Made by a program: the position numbers and the translations under genes. Shown here piece by piece: positions 1-8,237 of a stretch of 64,000 nucleotides of DNA. The notes beneath the pieces are model-generated. The model was not told the origin of the DNA. It ran no database searches and worked only from the letters and a program-made list of their open reading frames with translations. The DNA is from Pullilachnospira_A gallistercoris (lineage in GTDB: Bacteria > Bacillota > Clostridia > Lachnospirales > Lachnospiraceae): positions 11,352 through 75,351 of the forward strand of contig DVHM01000183.1 in NCBI GenBank assembly GCA_018712125.1, given 5' to 3'. Position 1 is the first letter of the stretch, and each line of letters begins with the position of its first letter.

Positions 1-1038
1 CTGGTAGAGAAGACCGCTGAGCCGGTACAGAGAGCTCTTTCCGATGCCGGACTGACCGCGGGCGACCTGTCCAAGGTACTGCTGGTAGGTGGTTCCACCC
101 GTATCCCGGCGGTTCAGGACAAGGTAAAAGCCCTGACCGGTCATGAGCCCAGCAAGTCTCTGAACCCGGATGAGTGCGTGGCCATCGGCGCGGCTATTCA
201 GGGTGGTAAGTTGGCAGGCGATGCGGGCGCAGGCGAGATCCTGCTTCTGGATGTTACCCCGCTGTCTCTGTCCATCGAGACTATGGGCGGTATCGCAACC
301 AGACTGATCGAGAGAAATACGACGATCCCCACCAAGAAGAGCCAGATCTTCTCCACAGCGGCAGACAATCAGACCGCAGTGGACATCAACGTGGTACAGG
401 GCGAGCGTCAGTTCGCGAAGGACAACAAGTCCCTGGGACAGTTCCGTCTGGATGGAATTCCTCCCGCACGTCGTGGCGTTCCGCAGATCGAGGTAACCTT
501 CGATATCGATGCCAACGGTATCGTAAATGTATCCGCTAAGGATCTGGGAACCGGAAAAGAGCAGCACATCACGATTACCGCAGGCTCCAACATGTCTGAC
601 GAGGAGATCGATCGGGCTGTGAAGGAAGCAGCAGAGTTCGAGGCTCAGGATAAGAAGAGAAAAGAGGCTATCGATGCCAGAAATGACGCGGATTCCTTCG
701 TGTTCCAGACCGAGAAGGCTCTGGAGGAAGTGGGCGACAAGATCGATGCCGCTGACAAGTCCGCGGTTGAGGCTGACATGGCAGCTGTGAAGTCCTTCCT
801 GGAGGCGCATCCGGAGGCAGAGAACATGACAGAGTCCGAGGTGGCTGAGCTGAAAGCCGCACAGGAGAAACTGCAGGAGAGTGCGCAGAAGGTATTTACC
901 AAGATGTACGAGCAGCAGGCACAGGCAGCAGGCGCAAATCAGGCAGGCCCGGATGCGGGAAATGCCGGAGCGGGCGCCGGAACCAATTACACTGCGGCAG
1001 ATGACGATGTGGTAGACGCGGACTTCAAGGAAGTATAA
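1..1038 (+). CDS. dnaK: Chaperone protein DnaK (Hsp70), 3' part
   Basis: ATP-dependent cytosolic Hsp70 chaperone that binds exposed hydrophobic segments and works with DnaJ and GrpE. The window opens inside the gene. The reading frame runs from base 1 and gives the last 345 residues: the end of the ATPase domain ([10 protein letters not shown], then [11 protein letters not shown]), the interdomain linker [10 protein letters not shown], the substrate-binding beta domain and the helical lid. The C-terminus ends in an Ala/Gly-rich tail and the acidic stretch [12 protein letters not shown], usual for bacterial DnaK. The GTG at 178 is an internal codon, not a start. dnaJ follows 28 bases downstream, the standard heat-shock order. 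The promoter and any CIRCE site lie outside the window. Confidence 0.97.
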   Translation: MVEKTAEPVQRALSDAGLTAGDLSKVLLVGGSTRIPAVQDKVKALTGHEPSKSLNPDECVAIGAAIQGGKLAGDAGAGEILLLDVTPLSLSIETMGGIATRLIERNTTIPTKKSQIFSTAADNQTAVDINVVQGERQFAKDNKSLGQFRLDGIPPARRGVPQIEVTFDIDANGIVNVSAKDLGTGKEQHITITAGSNMSDEEIDRAVKEAAEFEAQDKKRKEAIDARNDADSFVFQTEKALEEVGDKIDAADKSAVEADMAAVKSFLEAHPEAENMTESEVAELKAAQEKLQESAQKVFTKMYEQQAQAAGANQAGPDAGNAGAGAGTNYTAADDDVVDADFKEV

Positions 1039-1066
1039 GAGAAGTTTAATGTGATAAGAGGATACT

Positions 1067-2236
1067 ATGGCAGAGCAGAAACGAGATTATTATGAGGTCC
1101 TTGGCGTGGACAGAAATGCCAGCGAGGAGGAGATCAAGAAAGCTTACCGGAAGCTGGCAAAGAAATATCATCCGGATATGAATCCCGGCGACAAGGATGC
1201 CGAGAAGAAATTCAAGGAGGCATCTGAGGCCTATGCGGTTCTGAGCGATGCGGAGAAGCGGAGGCAGTATGACCAGTTCGGTCATTCCGCCTTCGACGGA
1301 ACCGGCGGAGCCGGCGGATTTGACTTCTCCGGGATGGATTTCTCTGATATTTTCGGAGATATTTTCGGAGATTTCTTCGGCGGTGGTGGAAGAAGAACCA
1401 ACAACGGACCCATGAAGGGACAGAATGTCCGGACCAGCGTGCGGATCAAATTCGAGGAGGCGGCTTTCGGCTGCGAGAAGGAGATCGAGCTGGTGCTGAA
1501 GGATGAGTGCGACACCTGTCATGGTACCGGAGCAAAGCCGGGAACCAGCAAGGTTACCTGCGGCAAGTGCGGAGGCAAGGGCAAGATCGTCATGACCCAG
1601 CAGTCCTTCTTCGGGACTGTGCAGAACGTGACGACCTGTCCGGACTGCCATGGAACCGGGCAGATCATCAAGGAGAAATGCCCGGATTGCCACGGAACCG
1701 GATACATCGCGAGAAAGAAGAAGATCGCGGTTTCCATTCCCGCCGGCATTGACAATGGACAGAGCATCCGTATCCGGGAGAAGGGCGAGCCGGGAATCAA
1801 CGGCGGACCCAGAGGAGATCTGCTGGTGGAGGTGCGGGTGGCGCCCCACGCGATTTTCCAGAGAAACGAGTATGATATCTATTCCTCGGCGCCGATTTCC
1901 TTCGCCCAGGCAGCGCTGGGCGGCGAGGTGCTGATCGATACGCTGGACGGCAAGGTGGCCTACGAGGTAAAACCCGGCACACAGACCGATACCAGAATCC
2001 GGCTTCGGGGCAAGGGTGTTCCCACCCTTCGAAACAAGAACGTGCGGGGCGATCAGTATGTGACCCTTGTGGTGCAGGTGCCCACAAGTCTGAGCAGTGA
2101 GGCGAAGGAGACACTTCGCAAATTCGACGAGGAGACAGGGAAAACACTGCGCAGAGGCGGAGCGTCGGTTAAGGAAGAAAAGGGAAAACGGAAAGGTTTT
2201 ATGGGAAAGCTGAAAGAAACCATTGAAGACCTGTGA
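1067..2236 (+). CDS. dnaJ: Chaperone protein DnaJ (Hsp40)
   Basis: Co-chaperone that stimulates the DnaK ATPase and delivers substrates. At 389 residues it is a normal type I DnaJ. The N-terminal J domain carries the HPD motif ([10 protein letters not shown]), followed by a Gly/Phe-rich stretch, four CxxCxGxG zinc-binding repeats ([24 protein letters not shown] twice) and the C-terminal beta-sandwich peptide-binding region. It starts at ATG shortly after dnaK, with a weak purine-rich ribosome site (gataagagg), and is probably cotranscribed with dnaK. A strong hairpin terminator follows. Confidence 0.97.
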   Translation: MAEQKRDYYEVLGVDRNASEEEIKKAYRKLAKKYHPDMNPGDKDAEKKFKEASEAYAVLSDAEKRRQYDQFGHSAFDGTGGAGGFDFSGMDFSDIFGDIFGDFFGGGGRRTNNGPMKGQNVRTSVRIKFEEAAFGCEKEIELVLKDECDTCHGTGAKPGTSKVTCGKCGGKGKIVMTQQSFFGTVQNVTTCPDCHGTGQIIKEKCPDCHGTGYIARKKKIAVSIPAGIDNGQSIRIREKGEPGINGGPRGDLLVEVRVAPHAIFQRNEYDIYSSAPISFAQAALGGEVLIDTLDGKVAYEVKPGTQTDTRIRLRGKGVPTLRNKNVRGDQYVTLVVQVPTSLSSEAKETLRKFDEETGKTLRRGGASVKEEKGKRKGFMGKLKETIEDL

Positions 2237-2294
2237 CATGCATCCGCAATGTATATGATCTGAAAAAGTGTATGACAGAAAAAGTGTATAACAG

Positions 2295-2355
2295 AAAAAG
2301 CTGCAGGAGATTATCCTGGCCGTTGCCGGCTGTGATATATCTCCGCAGCTTTTTT
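2295..2355 (+). terminator. Rho-independent terminator after dnaJ
   Basis: An arm starting AAAAAGCTGC pairs with a later arm ending GCAGCTTTTTT, with ggagat/atctcc inside and one unpaired base. The run of T follows the stem. It closes the dnaK-dnaJ operon. The A-rich left arm could also let it work in the reverse direction for the convergent XRE gene. Confidence 0.85.
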
Positions 2356-2388
2356 GCTTTCTGAAATATTTCGGGCGGATCCGGCCGC

Positions 2389-2610
2389 TTATGACATTTC
2401 TTCCTCCGTTTTCCGATATTCCAGGATATCGCCGGGCTGACAGTCCAGCGCTTCGCAGATGGCTTCCAGTGTGGAAAAGCGAATGGCGCTGACATGCCCG
2501 TTTTTCAGTTTGGACAGATTGACGTTTGCCACCCCCACTTTCTCAGAAAGTTCTTTCAGTGACATCTTGCGGTCCGCCATGACCCGGTCAAGTCGCAGGA
2601 TGATCGGCAT
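2389..2610 (-). CDS. XRE-family (Cro/CI-type HTH) transcriptional regulator
   Basis: A 73-residue protein that is almost entirely a Cro/CI helix-turn-helix domain: the recognition region reads LSEKVGVANVNLSKLKNG, and the ending LEAICEALDCQPGDILEY is typical of the short YozG-like regulators. In many Firmicutes such regulators sit behind a DUF2975 membrane protein gene. No such partner is present here; the upstream side is non-coding. The start MPIILRLDRVM fits the family, but no clear Shine-Dalgarno sequence precedes it, so expression may be weak or leaderless. It converges on dnaJ. The target is unknown, and autoregulation through the palindrome at 2765-2776 is only a guess. Confidence 0.85.
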   Translation of the reverse strand: MPIILRLDRVMADRKMSLKELSEKVGVANVNLSKLKNGHVSAIRFSTLEAICEALDCQPGDILEYRKTEEEMS

Positions 2611-2764
2611 AGATCAGGAAACTGAGGTCACAACTGTGGGTAACACTGACACCTGTGATTTTGTCACTGAGAAACAGTTCATTCAGATTATGCCCAGTCA
2701 GTGTGTTTCCGGTCAGCTCCACAAGTTAGCAGGGAAACAGATATTATACAAGAAAGAGTTAATG

Positions 2765-2776
2765 ATTAACGTTAAT
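2765..2776. promoter_or_regulatory. Perfect palindrome, possible operator
   Basis: ATTAACGTTAAT reads the same on both strands and lies in the AT-rich middle of the divergent gap between the XRE regulator and the HD-domain gene. Small XRE repressors often bind such sites, but nothing here proves binding. Confidence 0.3.
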
Positions 2777-2864
2777 AATTTATCGTTTTCCGTAATTTTT
2801 CATGGGTAAAAAAGATGCAGAAGACAAAAGGACCGAGAGACATTTTTCGGAAGAGGTAAGACAC

Positions 2865-2893
2865 TGGACGAAACAGGAAAGAGTTGCTACAAT
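2865..2893 (+). promoter_or_regulatory. Candidate sigma-A promoter for the HD-domain gene
   Basis: TGGACG, 17 bases, then TACAAT. Transcription would start near 2900, about 80 bases ahead of the chosen ATG. Confidence 0.45.
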
Positions 2894-2978
2894 GTTTTTG
2901 TCAATGCCGGGTCCGGGGGCAGAGAGAACCCGCGGAAATAACGGCGCGTGGAACGGAATTGACAGAAGGAGGCATGAG

Positions 2979-3479
2979 ATGAACGTATCACAGATCATGT
3001 GCAAAATGATCGCATATTCCCAGGGAAATCATCATGATATCAACCACTTGATGAAAGTGTACGCTTACGCCAGAACCATCGGTGTGTGTGAGGGAGTATC
3101 CCGGCGGGAACAGGAGATCATAGAGATCGCGGCGATTCTCCACGATATCGCCTGCCCGCTGTGCAGAGAAAAATACGGAAATACCAACGGAAAATACCAG
3201 GAGAAGGAGGGGACTGTTCTGGCGCGGGAGTTTCTGGCGGACTGTGGCCTGCCGGAGGATATGGCGGAACGCATTGTCTATCTGGTAGGGCATCATCATA
3301 CCCTGACGGATGTGGACGGGATGGATTACCAGATTCTCATCGAGGCGGATTATCTGGTAAATGCGGATGAATCGCATTATTCTCAGGAGAATATCCGCCA
3401 TACCATGGAGACCGTGTTTCGGACAGCTACGGGTATCTCCCTTTTGCAGTCTGCATTTCTGGACTTTTCAATCCCGTGA
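2979..3479 (+). CDS. HD-domain protein (predicted metal-dependent phosphohydrolase)
   Basis: A 166-residue single-domain HD protein. Visible motifs are an early H-D pair (NHHDINHLMKVYAYARTIG), the central LHDIACPLC holding the HD doublet, and GHHHTLTDVDG, so the metal ligands look complete. HD proteins cleave phosphoesters of nucleotides or signalling molecules; the substrate cannot be told here. I start it at the ATG preceded by agaaggagg at good spacing. A longer in-frame extension to 2802 has no ribosome site and overlaps the likely promoter. prmA lies 56 bases downstream with its own candidate promoter, so a shared role is not implied. Confidence 0.85.
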   Translation: MNVSQIMCKMIAYSQGNHHDINHLMKVYAYARTIGVCEGVSRREQEIIEIAAILHDIACPLCREKYGNTNGKYQEKEGTVLAREFLADCGLPEDMAERIVYLVGHHHTLTDVDGMDYQILIEADYLVNADESHYSQENIRHTMETVFRTATGISLLQSAFLDFSIP

Positions 3480-3493
3480 AAATCTGGTAGAAT
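3465..3493 (+). promoter_or_regulatory. Candidate promoter ahead of prmA
   Basis: TTTTCA, 17 bases, then TAGAAT, overlapping the end of the HD-domain gene. The -35 box is weak, so confidence is limited. Confidence 0.35.
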
Positions 3494-3535
3494 ATCCAAA
3501 GTATGCAATGAAACAGCAGGAGAGAGGATGAGGAG

Positions 3536-4492
3536 ATGAACTGGACCAGATTTACCATACACACCACCACGGAAGCGGAGGATCTTGTCTGCGCGATGCT
3601 GCAGGATCTGGGAATATCCGGGATTGAGATTGTGGACAGCCTTCCGGTGGAGGACGGCGACCGGCAGGGGGGCGTGTTCGAGGAACTGCAGCCGGATCTG
3701 CCCCAGGACGATGGGACCAGCCGCATCTGCTTTTACGTGGAGGAGGGGACCGATACCGGGGAATTACTGGAGAGTGTGCGCCTGGGACTGGACGACCTTC
3801 GTGCCTTCACGGATATCGGCGAGGGAACCATAACAAGTGACGAGACCAGGGAGGAGGACTGGATCAACAACTGGAAACAGTACTTTTCCTCCTTTACCGT
3901 CGGAAATCTGTATATCAAACCCACCTGGGAGGAGACGGAGGAAATCCACAGGGACAAGCTGATGATCGAGATCGATCCCGGAGTCTCCTTCGGTACCGGA
4001 AAGCACGAGACGACGCAGCTTTGTCTGCTTCAGATGCAGAAATATCTGAAGAAAGGAGATCTGCTTCTCGATGTGGGTTGTGGCAGCGGAATCCTCTCCA
4101 TCTCGGCTTTGAAGATGGGGGCGGCGCATGTGACGGGAACGGATATCGACCCGGACTGTATCGGTTCCACCCGGGAGAATATGGAGACGAACCGTCTGGA
4201 TCTTTCCCTCGGGGATTTTTATGTGGGCAACCTTACCACGGATCGGGATTTGCAGGAGACTGTAGGGAGAGAGCGGTACGATGTGGTGGTAGCGAATATT
4301 CTGGCGGATATCATTATCCCCATGGCCACGGCCATTGCGGCTGCCATGAAGCCCGGGGCTGTCTTTATCGCCTCCGGAATCATTGACTTTAAGACACCGG
4401 AGGTCAGAAGAGCCATCAAATCGGCAGGGCTGCGGATCCTGGAGGAGAACACCATGGGCGAATGGGCCAGCATCACGGCAGAGAAGGAGTAA
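3536..4492 (+). CDS. prmA: Ribosomal protein L11 methyltransferase PrmA
   Basis: SAM-dependent enzyme that trimethylates ribosomal protein L11. At 318 residues it is the usual length. The N-terminal half is the L11-binding domain; the methyltransferase core starts near residue 145 with the family hallmark DPGVSFGTGKHETT, then SAM motif I LLLDVGCGSGILS (about 177-189), a motif II acidic residue (GTDIDPDC) and the catalytic-loop motif VVANILADI. rsmE follows 29 bases later, a common pairing of ribosome-modification genes in Clostridia (dnaJ-prmA-rsmE). Confidence 0.96.
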   Translation: MNWTRFTIHTTTEAEDLVCAMLQDLGISGIEIVDSLPVEDGDRQGGVFEELQPDLPQDDGTSRICFYVEEGTDTGELLESVRLGLDDLRAFTDIGEGTITSDETREEDWINNWKQYFSSFTVGNLYIKPTWEETEEIHRDKLMIEIDPGVSFGTGKHETTQLCLLQMQKYLKKGDLLLDVGCGSGILSISALKMGAAHVTGTDIDPDCIGSTRENMETNRLDLSLGDFYVGNLTTDRDLQETVGRERYDVVVANILADIIIPMATAIAAAMKPGAVFIASGIIDFKTPEVRRAIKSAGLRILEENTMGEWASITAEKE

Positions 4493-4521
4493 AGCCTCGG
4501 TAGAGAGGCTGTGAAGAGCGT

Positions 4522-5277
4522 ATGCAGCAGATATTTACAGAGCAGGACATGAAGATGGGCGATGAGATCACGGTGGAGGGGCAGGATGCCCGGCATCTCG
4601 CCCAGGTGGTGCGCATGCACCCGGGAGAACGTCTCAGGGTCAGCCGTATCCTTCCCGGTGGAGCGGAGGGCGACAGCTTCCTCTGTGAGCTGACGGGTGC
4701 GGAGAAGACCTGTATCAGACTCCGGGTTTTGGAGAAGGTTCCCTCCACAGAGCTGGACAACGCGATTGTTCTCTTTCAGGCAATCCCCAAGGGGGACCGG
4801 ATGGAAACCGTCATCGAGAAGGCGGTAGAACTTGGCGCCCGGGAGATTGTGCCGGTGGAGATGAAACACTGTGTGGTAAGACTGGACGAGAAAAAGAAAA
4901 AATCCCGCGTCCGCAGATATCAGACCATCGCCGAGAATGCCGCCAGGCAGTCCAAGCGGAGCCACATTCCCAAAGTGGGAGATGTGATTTCCTATCGGGA
5001 GGCCCTGGAGCGGGCGAAGACCAGCGATATCTGCCTGGTGCCCTACGAGTGCGAAGATGGAATGGCGTCGACAGAGGAGGCGCTGGCAAAGATTGCCCCC
5101 GGAAAGTCTGTCAGCATTTTCGTCGGACCGGAGGGCGGTTTCGCGGAGGAGGAAATCCGGGCGGCAAGGGATCTGGGTATGGACGTGATTTCCCTGGGAA
5201 GAAGGATTTTGCGCACGGACACGGCTGCCATCGCAGCCATGACGATGGTCATGCTGGCCTGCGAGAAGCGGAAATGA
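4522..5277 (+). CDS. rsmE: 16S rRNA (uracil-1498-N3)-methyltransferase RsmE
   Basis: SPOUT-family enzyme that methylates N3 of U1498 in 16S rRNA using SAM. At 251 residues it has normal length: an N-terminal PUA-like RNA-binding part (about 1-72), then the knotted SPOUT domain with the SAM-loop motifs GPEGGF (202-207) and LGRRILRTDTA (225-235). A weak ribosome site (gagaggctgtgaag) precedes the ATG. It is probably cotranscribed with prmA. The 100-base gap to the next gene shows no clear terminator. Confidence 0.96.
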   Translation: MQQIFTEQDMKMGDEITVEGQDARHLAQVVRMHPGERLRVSRILPGGAEGDSFLCELTGAEKTCIRLRVLEKVPSTELDNAIVLFQAIPKGDRMETVIEKAVELGAREIVPVEMKHCVVRLDEKKKKSRVRRYQTIAENAARQSKRSHIPKVGDVISYREALERAKTSDICLVPYECEDGMASTEEALAKIAPGKSVSIFVGPEGGFAEEEIRAARDLGMDVISLGRRILRTDTAAIAAMTMVMLACEKRK

Positions 5278-5377
5278 CGCCGGAAGCGCGGATGTCGTGG
5301 ATGTGAGAGCAAAAATTGCTGTGAGAAAACAGCGATGGAAGATGCCGTCGTAGAAGGAAAGGAAAACGATAAGAGAA

Positions 5378-6532
5378 ATGGAAGCATATTTTGACAATTC
5401 CGCCACCACCCGCTGTTCTGCGGCAGCGGCGGATCTGATGATGAAGGTTTTGCGGGAGGATTTCGGAAATCCCTCGGCCCTTCACGGCCGTGGGATGGCA
5501 GCGGAGCAGTATATCCGGGATTCCAGGAAAAAGATCGCCGCGACGCTGAAGGCGAAGGAGAAGGAAATTTTCTTTACCTCCGGCGGCACGGAGGCAAACA
5601 ATCTGGCGCTGGTGGGCTGTGCCATGGCAAACCGGCGCAGCGGCAGACATCTGATTACCACATCCATCGAGCACCCGTCGGTGGAGAATCCCATGCGCTA
5701 TCTGGAGGAGCAGGGATTCGAGGTTACCAGGCTCGGGGTGGATCGACGGGGCGTGATTGATCTGCAGGAACTCCGGGAGGCGCTGCGGCCGGACACGATC
5801 CTGGTCTCCATGATGCATGTGAATAACGAGATCGGAGCGGTGGAACCCATAGAGGAGGCTGCGGCGGTTATCCGACAGAAGCAGCCTTCCTGCCTGTTTC
5901 ATGTGGACGCCATCCAGTCTTACGGGAAGTATGCCATCTATCCCCGGCGGATCGGCGTAGATCTCCTGTCTGTCAGCGGGCATAAAATTCACGGACCGAA
6001 GGGCAGCGGTTTTCTCTACGTGCGGGAGAAGACCAAGATCCATCCCCAGATATTGGGCGGTGGACAGGAGGGCGGTATGCGTTCCGGCACGGAGAATGTG
6101 CCGGCTATCGCCGGCCTCGGAGAGGCTGCCAGGGAAATGTACGATCATCTGGACGAGAACCGGGAGTATCTCTACGGGCTGAAGCAGCGTTTTATGGAGG
6201 GGGCCGCGGCCATCCCCGGTGTGACGTTAAACGGCCCGGCTGTGCGGGATGGAGCGCCCCATATCGTCAGCGTCAGCGTGGATGGAGTGCGCAGCGAGGT
6301 GCTGCTCCATGCGCTGGAGGAAAAGGGGATCTATGTGTCGGCTGGAAGCGCCTGCTCCTCGAACAAACCTTCCGTCAGCCGGACACTGAAAGCGATCGGT
6401 CTGGAAAACAGGCTGTTGGACTCCACCGTAAGGTTCAGTTTTTCCATAGAGAATACGGCGGAGGAGATCGATTACGCGCTGGGCGTCATGGGAGAATTGA
6501 TTCCGGTGTTGTCCAGATTTACCAGACACTAG
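5378..6532 (+). CDS. Cysteine desulfurase (NifS/IscS family) paired with ThiI
   Basis: PLP enzyme that removes sulfur from cysteine as a protein persulfide. At 384 residues the fold-type I motifs are complete: GGTEANN (69-75), HVDAIQ holding the cofactor aspartate, SGHK with PLP lysine 203, and SAGSACSS with the persulfide cysteine 326. Its position directly before thiI matches the Bacillus NifZ-ThiI arrangement, where a dedicated desulfurase feeds 4-thiouridine synthesis. I therefore infer that tRNA thiolation is its main job rather than general Fe-S assembly. No iscU-like scaffold gene is next to it. Confidence 0.93.
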   Translation: MEAYFDNSATTRCSAAAADLMMKVLREDFGNPSALHGRGMAAEQYIRDSRKKIAATLKAKEKEIFFTSGGTEANNLALVGCAMANRRSGRHLITTSIEHPSVENPMRYLEEQGFEVTRLGVDRRGVIDLQELREALRPDTILVSMMHVNNEIGAVEPIEEAAAVIRQKQPSCLFHVDAIQSYGKYAIYPRRIGVDLLSVSGHKIHGPKGSGFLYVREKTKIHPQILGGGQEGGMRSGTENVPAIAGLGEAAREMYDHLDENREYLYGLKQRFMEGAAAIPGVTLNGPAVRDGAPHIVSVSVDGVRSEVLLHALEEKGIYVSAGSACSSNKPSVSRTLKAIGLENRLLDSTVRFSFSIENTAEEIDYALGVMGELIPVLSRFTRH

Positions 6533-6552
6533 TGTTGTGACAGGAGGAAACT

Positions 6553-7740
6553 ATGTACAAGGCATTTTTGATCAAATACAGTGAGATCGGCACGAAGGGG
6601 AAAAACCGTTACCTCTTTGAGGAGGCCCTGGCCGATCGCATCCGCCGGGTTCTGGAGCCGGTGGAGGGAGAGTTCAAAGTCATCCGTCAGCAGGGGAGAA
6701 TCTTCGTGGAGACCACGGAGGGATGTGACTACGAGGACGCTCTGGAGGCGCTGAAGCGGGTGTTCGGCATTTCCGGCATCTGTCCGGCCGTTCTGGTGGA
6801 GGACGAGGGATTTGATAAGCTGGCGGAGCAGATCTGCGCCTATGTCGATGAGACCTATCCCGACAAGCATTTTACCTTCAAGGTCAGGGCCCGCCGGGCG
6901 AGAAAAAATTACCCCATGGATTCCATGGAACTGGCTGCCGCGCTGGGAGAGAAGATCCTTGCGGCCTTCCCGGAGACCAGTGTGGATGTCCACAATCCCC
7001 AGGTAACGATCCATGTGGAGATCCGGGAGCAGATCAACTTCTATTCCCGGGAGATTCCCGGGGCGAAGGGAATGCCCCTGGGAACCAGCGGGAGCGCCAT
7101 GCTGCTGCTCTCCGGCGGGATTGACAGCCCGGTGGCAGGATACATGATCGCCAAGCGTGGCGTGACGCTGGACGCGGTCTATTTCCACGCGCCGCCCTAT
7201 ACCAGCGAGCGGGCCAAGCAGAAGGTAGTGGATCTGGCAAAACAGGTGGCGGCTTACGCAGGACCGATCCGCCTGCATGTGGTAAATTTCACGGATATCC
7301 AGCTCTATATTTATGAGAAGTGTCCACATCAGGAACTGACTATCATCATGCGGCGCTATATGATGAAGATCGCGGAGCATTTCGCGAAGGAGAGAAAGTG
7401 TCTGGGGCTGATTACCGGCGAGAGCATCGGACAGGTGGCGAGCCAGACCATGCAGTCTCTGGCGGCGACCAACGAGGTCTGCACGATTCCGGTCTACCGG
7501 CCGCTGATCGCTTTCGACAAGCAGGATATCATTGATGTATCGGAGCGGATTGGAACTTACGAGACATCGATTCTTCCCTATGAGGACTGCTGTACGATCT
7601 TTGTGGCAAAACATCCGGTGACGAAGCCGGATCTGCGGGCCATTCATCGGTCCGAGGCAAAGCTGGGGGAGAAGATGGAAGAGCTGGTAAAGACGGCCAT
7701 CGAGACCACAGAGGAAATTCTGGTGGACTACGAGGGATAG
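6553..7740 (+). CDS. thiI: tRNA 4-thiouridine synthase ThiI
   Basis: Makes 4-thiouridine at tRNA position 8 and may also supply sulfur for thiamine. The 395 residues contain an N-terminal ferredoxin-like plus THUMP region (about 1-165) and a PP-loop adenylating domain with SGGIDSP at 187-193. The C-terminal rhodanese domain of E. coli ThiI is absent, as in Bacillus, so the upstream cysteine desulfurase probably hands over sulfur directly. The ribosome site caggagg is well spaced from the ATG. It is likely an operon with the desulfurase 20 bases upstream. Confidence 0.96.
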   Translation: MYKAFLIKYSEIGTKGKNRYLFEEALADRIRRVLEPVEGEFKVIRQQGRIFVETTEGCDYEDALEALKRVFGISGICPAVLVEDEGFDKLAEQICAYVDETYPDKHFTFKVRARRARKNYPMDSMELAAALGEKILAAFPETSVDVHNPQVTIHVEIREQINFYSREIPGAKGMPLGTSGSAMLLLSGGIDSPVAGYMIAKRGVTLDAVYFHAPPYTSERAKQKVVDLAKQVAAYAGPIRLHVVNFTDIQLYIYEKCPHQELTIIMRRYMMKIAEHFAKERKCLGLITGESIGQVASQTMQSLAATNEVCTIPVYRPLIAFDKQDIIDVSERIGTYETSILPYEDCCTIFVAKHPVTKPDLRAIHRSEAKLGEKMEELVKTAIETTEEILVDYEG

Positions 7741-7810
7741 GAGATGCGTTTTTTCGGACAATAAGAGAAGAACTTCCACTGCGCAGAACGCTTTGCCTGT
7801 GGGCGGTTCA

Positions 7811-7842
7811 ACAAAAAAGCACGGATGCCTGTGCATCCGTGC
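7811..7842 (-). terminator. Terminator for the reverse-strand HPr-like gene
   Basis: A perfect 10-bp stem (GCACGGATGC / GCATCCGTGC) with a four-base loop. On the reverse strand it is followed by six T. The forward side lacks a T run, so it serves mainly the reverse-strand gene. Confidence 0.85.
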
Positions 7843-7887
7843 CTTAAGTCCGCATGTTACGGAAGTGTTGCCTGAATCCTACGGAAT

Positions 7888-8121
7888 CTACTGAATGATG
7901 TAGGGCTTCAGGGCCTCCAGTACTTCATCTACGTTGGTGTCCGTGTAGATGGTCAGATCGATCGGCTTGGAGAGATCCAGGGAAAAGATTCCCATGATGG
8001 ATTTCGCGTCGATGACGTATCTTCCGGAAATCAGATCAAAATCGTAATCATACTGGCTGATGGTGTTTACGAATGATTTTACCTTGTCGATGGAATTTAA
8101 AGAAATCTGTACTGTCTTCAT
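7888..8121 (-). CDS. HPr-like domain protein lacking the phosphorylatable histidine
   Basis: A 77-residue protein with the HPr fold signature in its second half: AKSIMGIFSLDL around residue 39-50 matches the conserved region with the regulatory serine (Ser41 here, Ser46 of HPr). The end DEVLEALKPYI also fits HPr. The histidine motif GLHARPA of true HPr is replaced by IDKVKSF near residue 11-17, so it cannot carry phosphate from enzyme I. It resembles Crh in that respect, and a role as HPr-kinase target or regulator is inference. A ribosome site (aggaggcgg), a candidate promoter and a terminator make it a single-gene unit, divergent from mtaB. Confidence 0.85.
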   Translation of the reverse strand: MKTVQISLNSIDKVKSFVNTISQYDYDFDLISGRYVIDAKSIMGIFSLDLSKPIDLTIYTDTNVDEVLEALKPYIIQ

Positions 8122-8156
8122 AATCCGCCTCCTGTGTTTGTTATTTTTATGCCTTC

Positions 8157-8185
8157 ATGGTAAAACATTCCATGATAAAAGTCAA
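8157..8185 (-). promoter_or_regulatory. Candidate promoter for the HPr-like gene
   Basis: On the reverse strand: TTGACT, 17 bases, then TACCAT. It overlaps an inverted repeat (CATGG ... CCATG, 8156-8174) that could be an operator. Confidence 0.45.
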
Positions 8186-8237
8186 TATTGCGGCAATGAG
8201 AAAAGTAAATTTTACCTGCATGAGAAAGGAAAAATCC

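Larger units (their letters stand above)
2611..2978. other. Intergenic region between divergent XRE and HD-domain genes
   Basis: About 370 bases with no supportable gene. It holds a perfect 12-bp palindrome (ATTAACGTTAAT, 2765-2776) in an AT-rich patch and a candidate forward promoter at 2865-2893. An open frame from 2802 in frame with the HD gene runs through this promoter, so I do not count it as coding. Confidence 0.6.

Noticed and set aside
2802..2978. N-terminal extension of the HD-domain protein
   Set aside because: It overlaps a candidate promoter, has no ribosome site, and the HD domain starts after the well-placed ATG at 2979.
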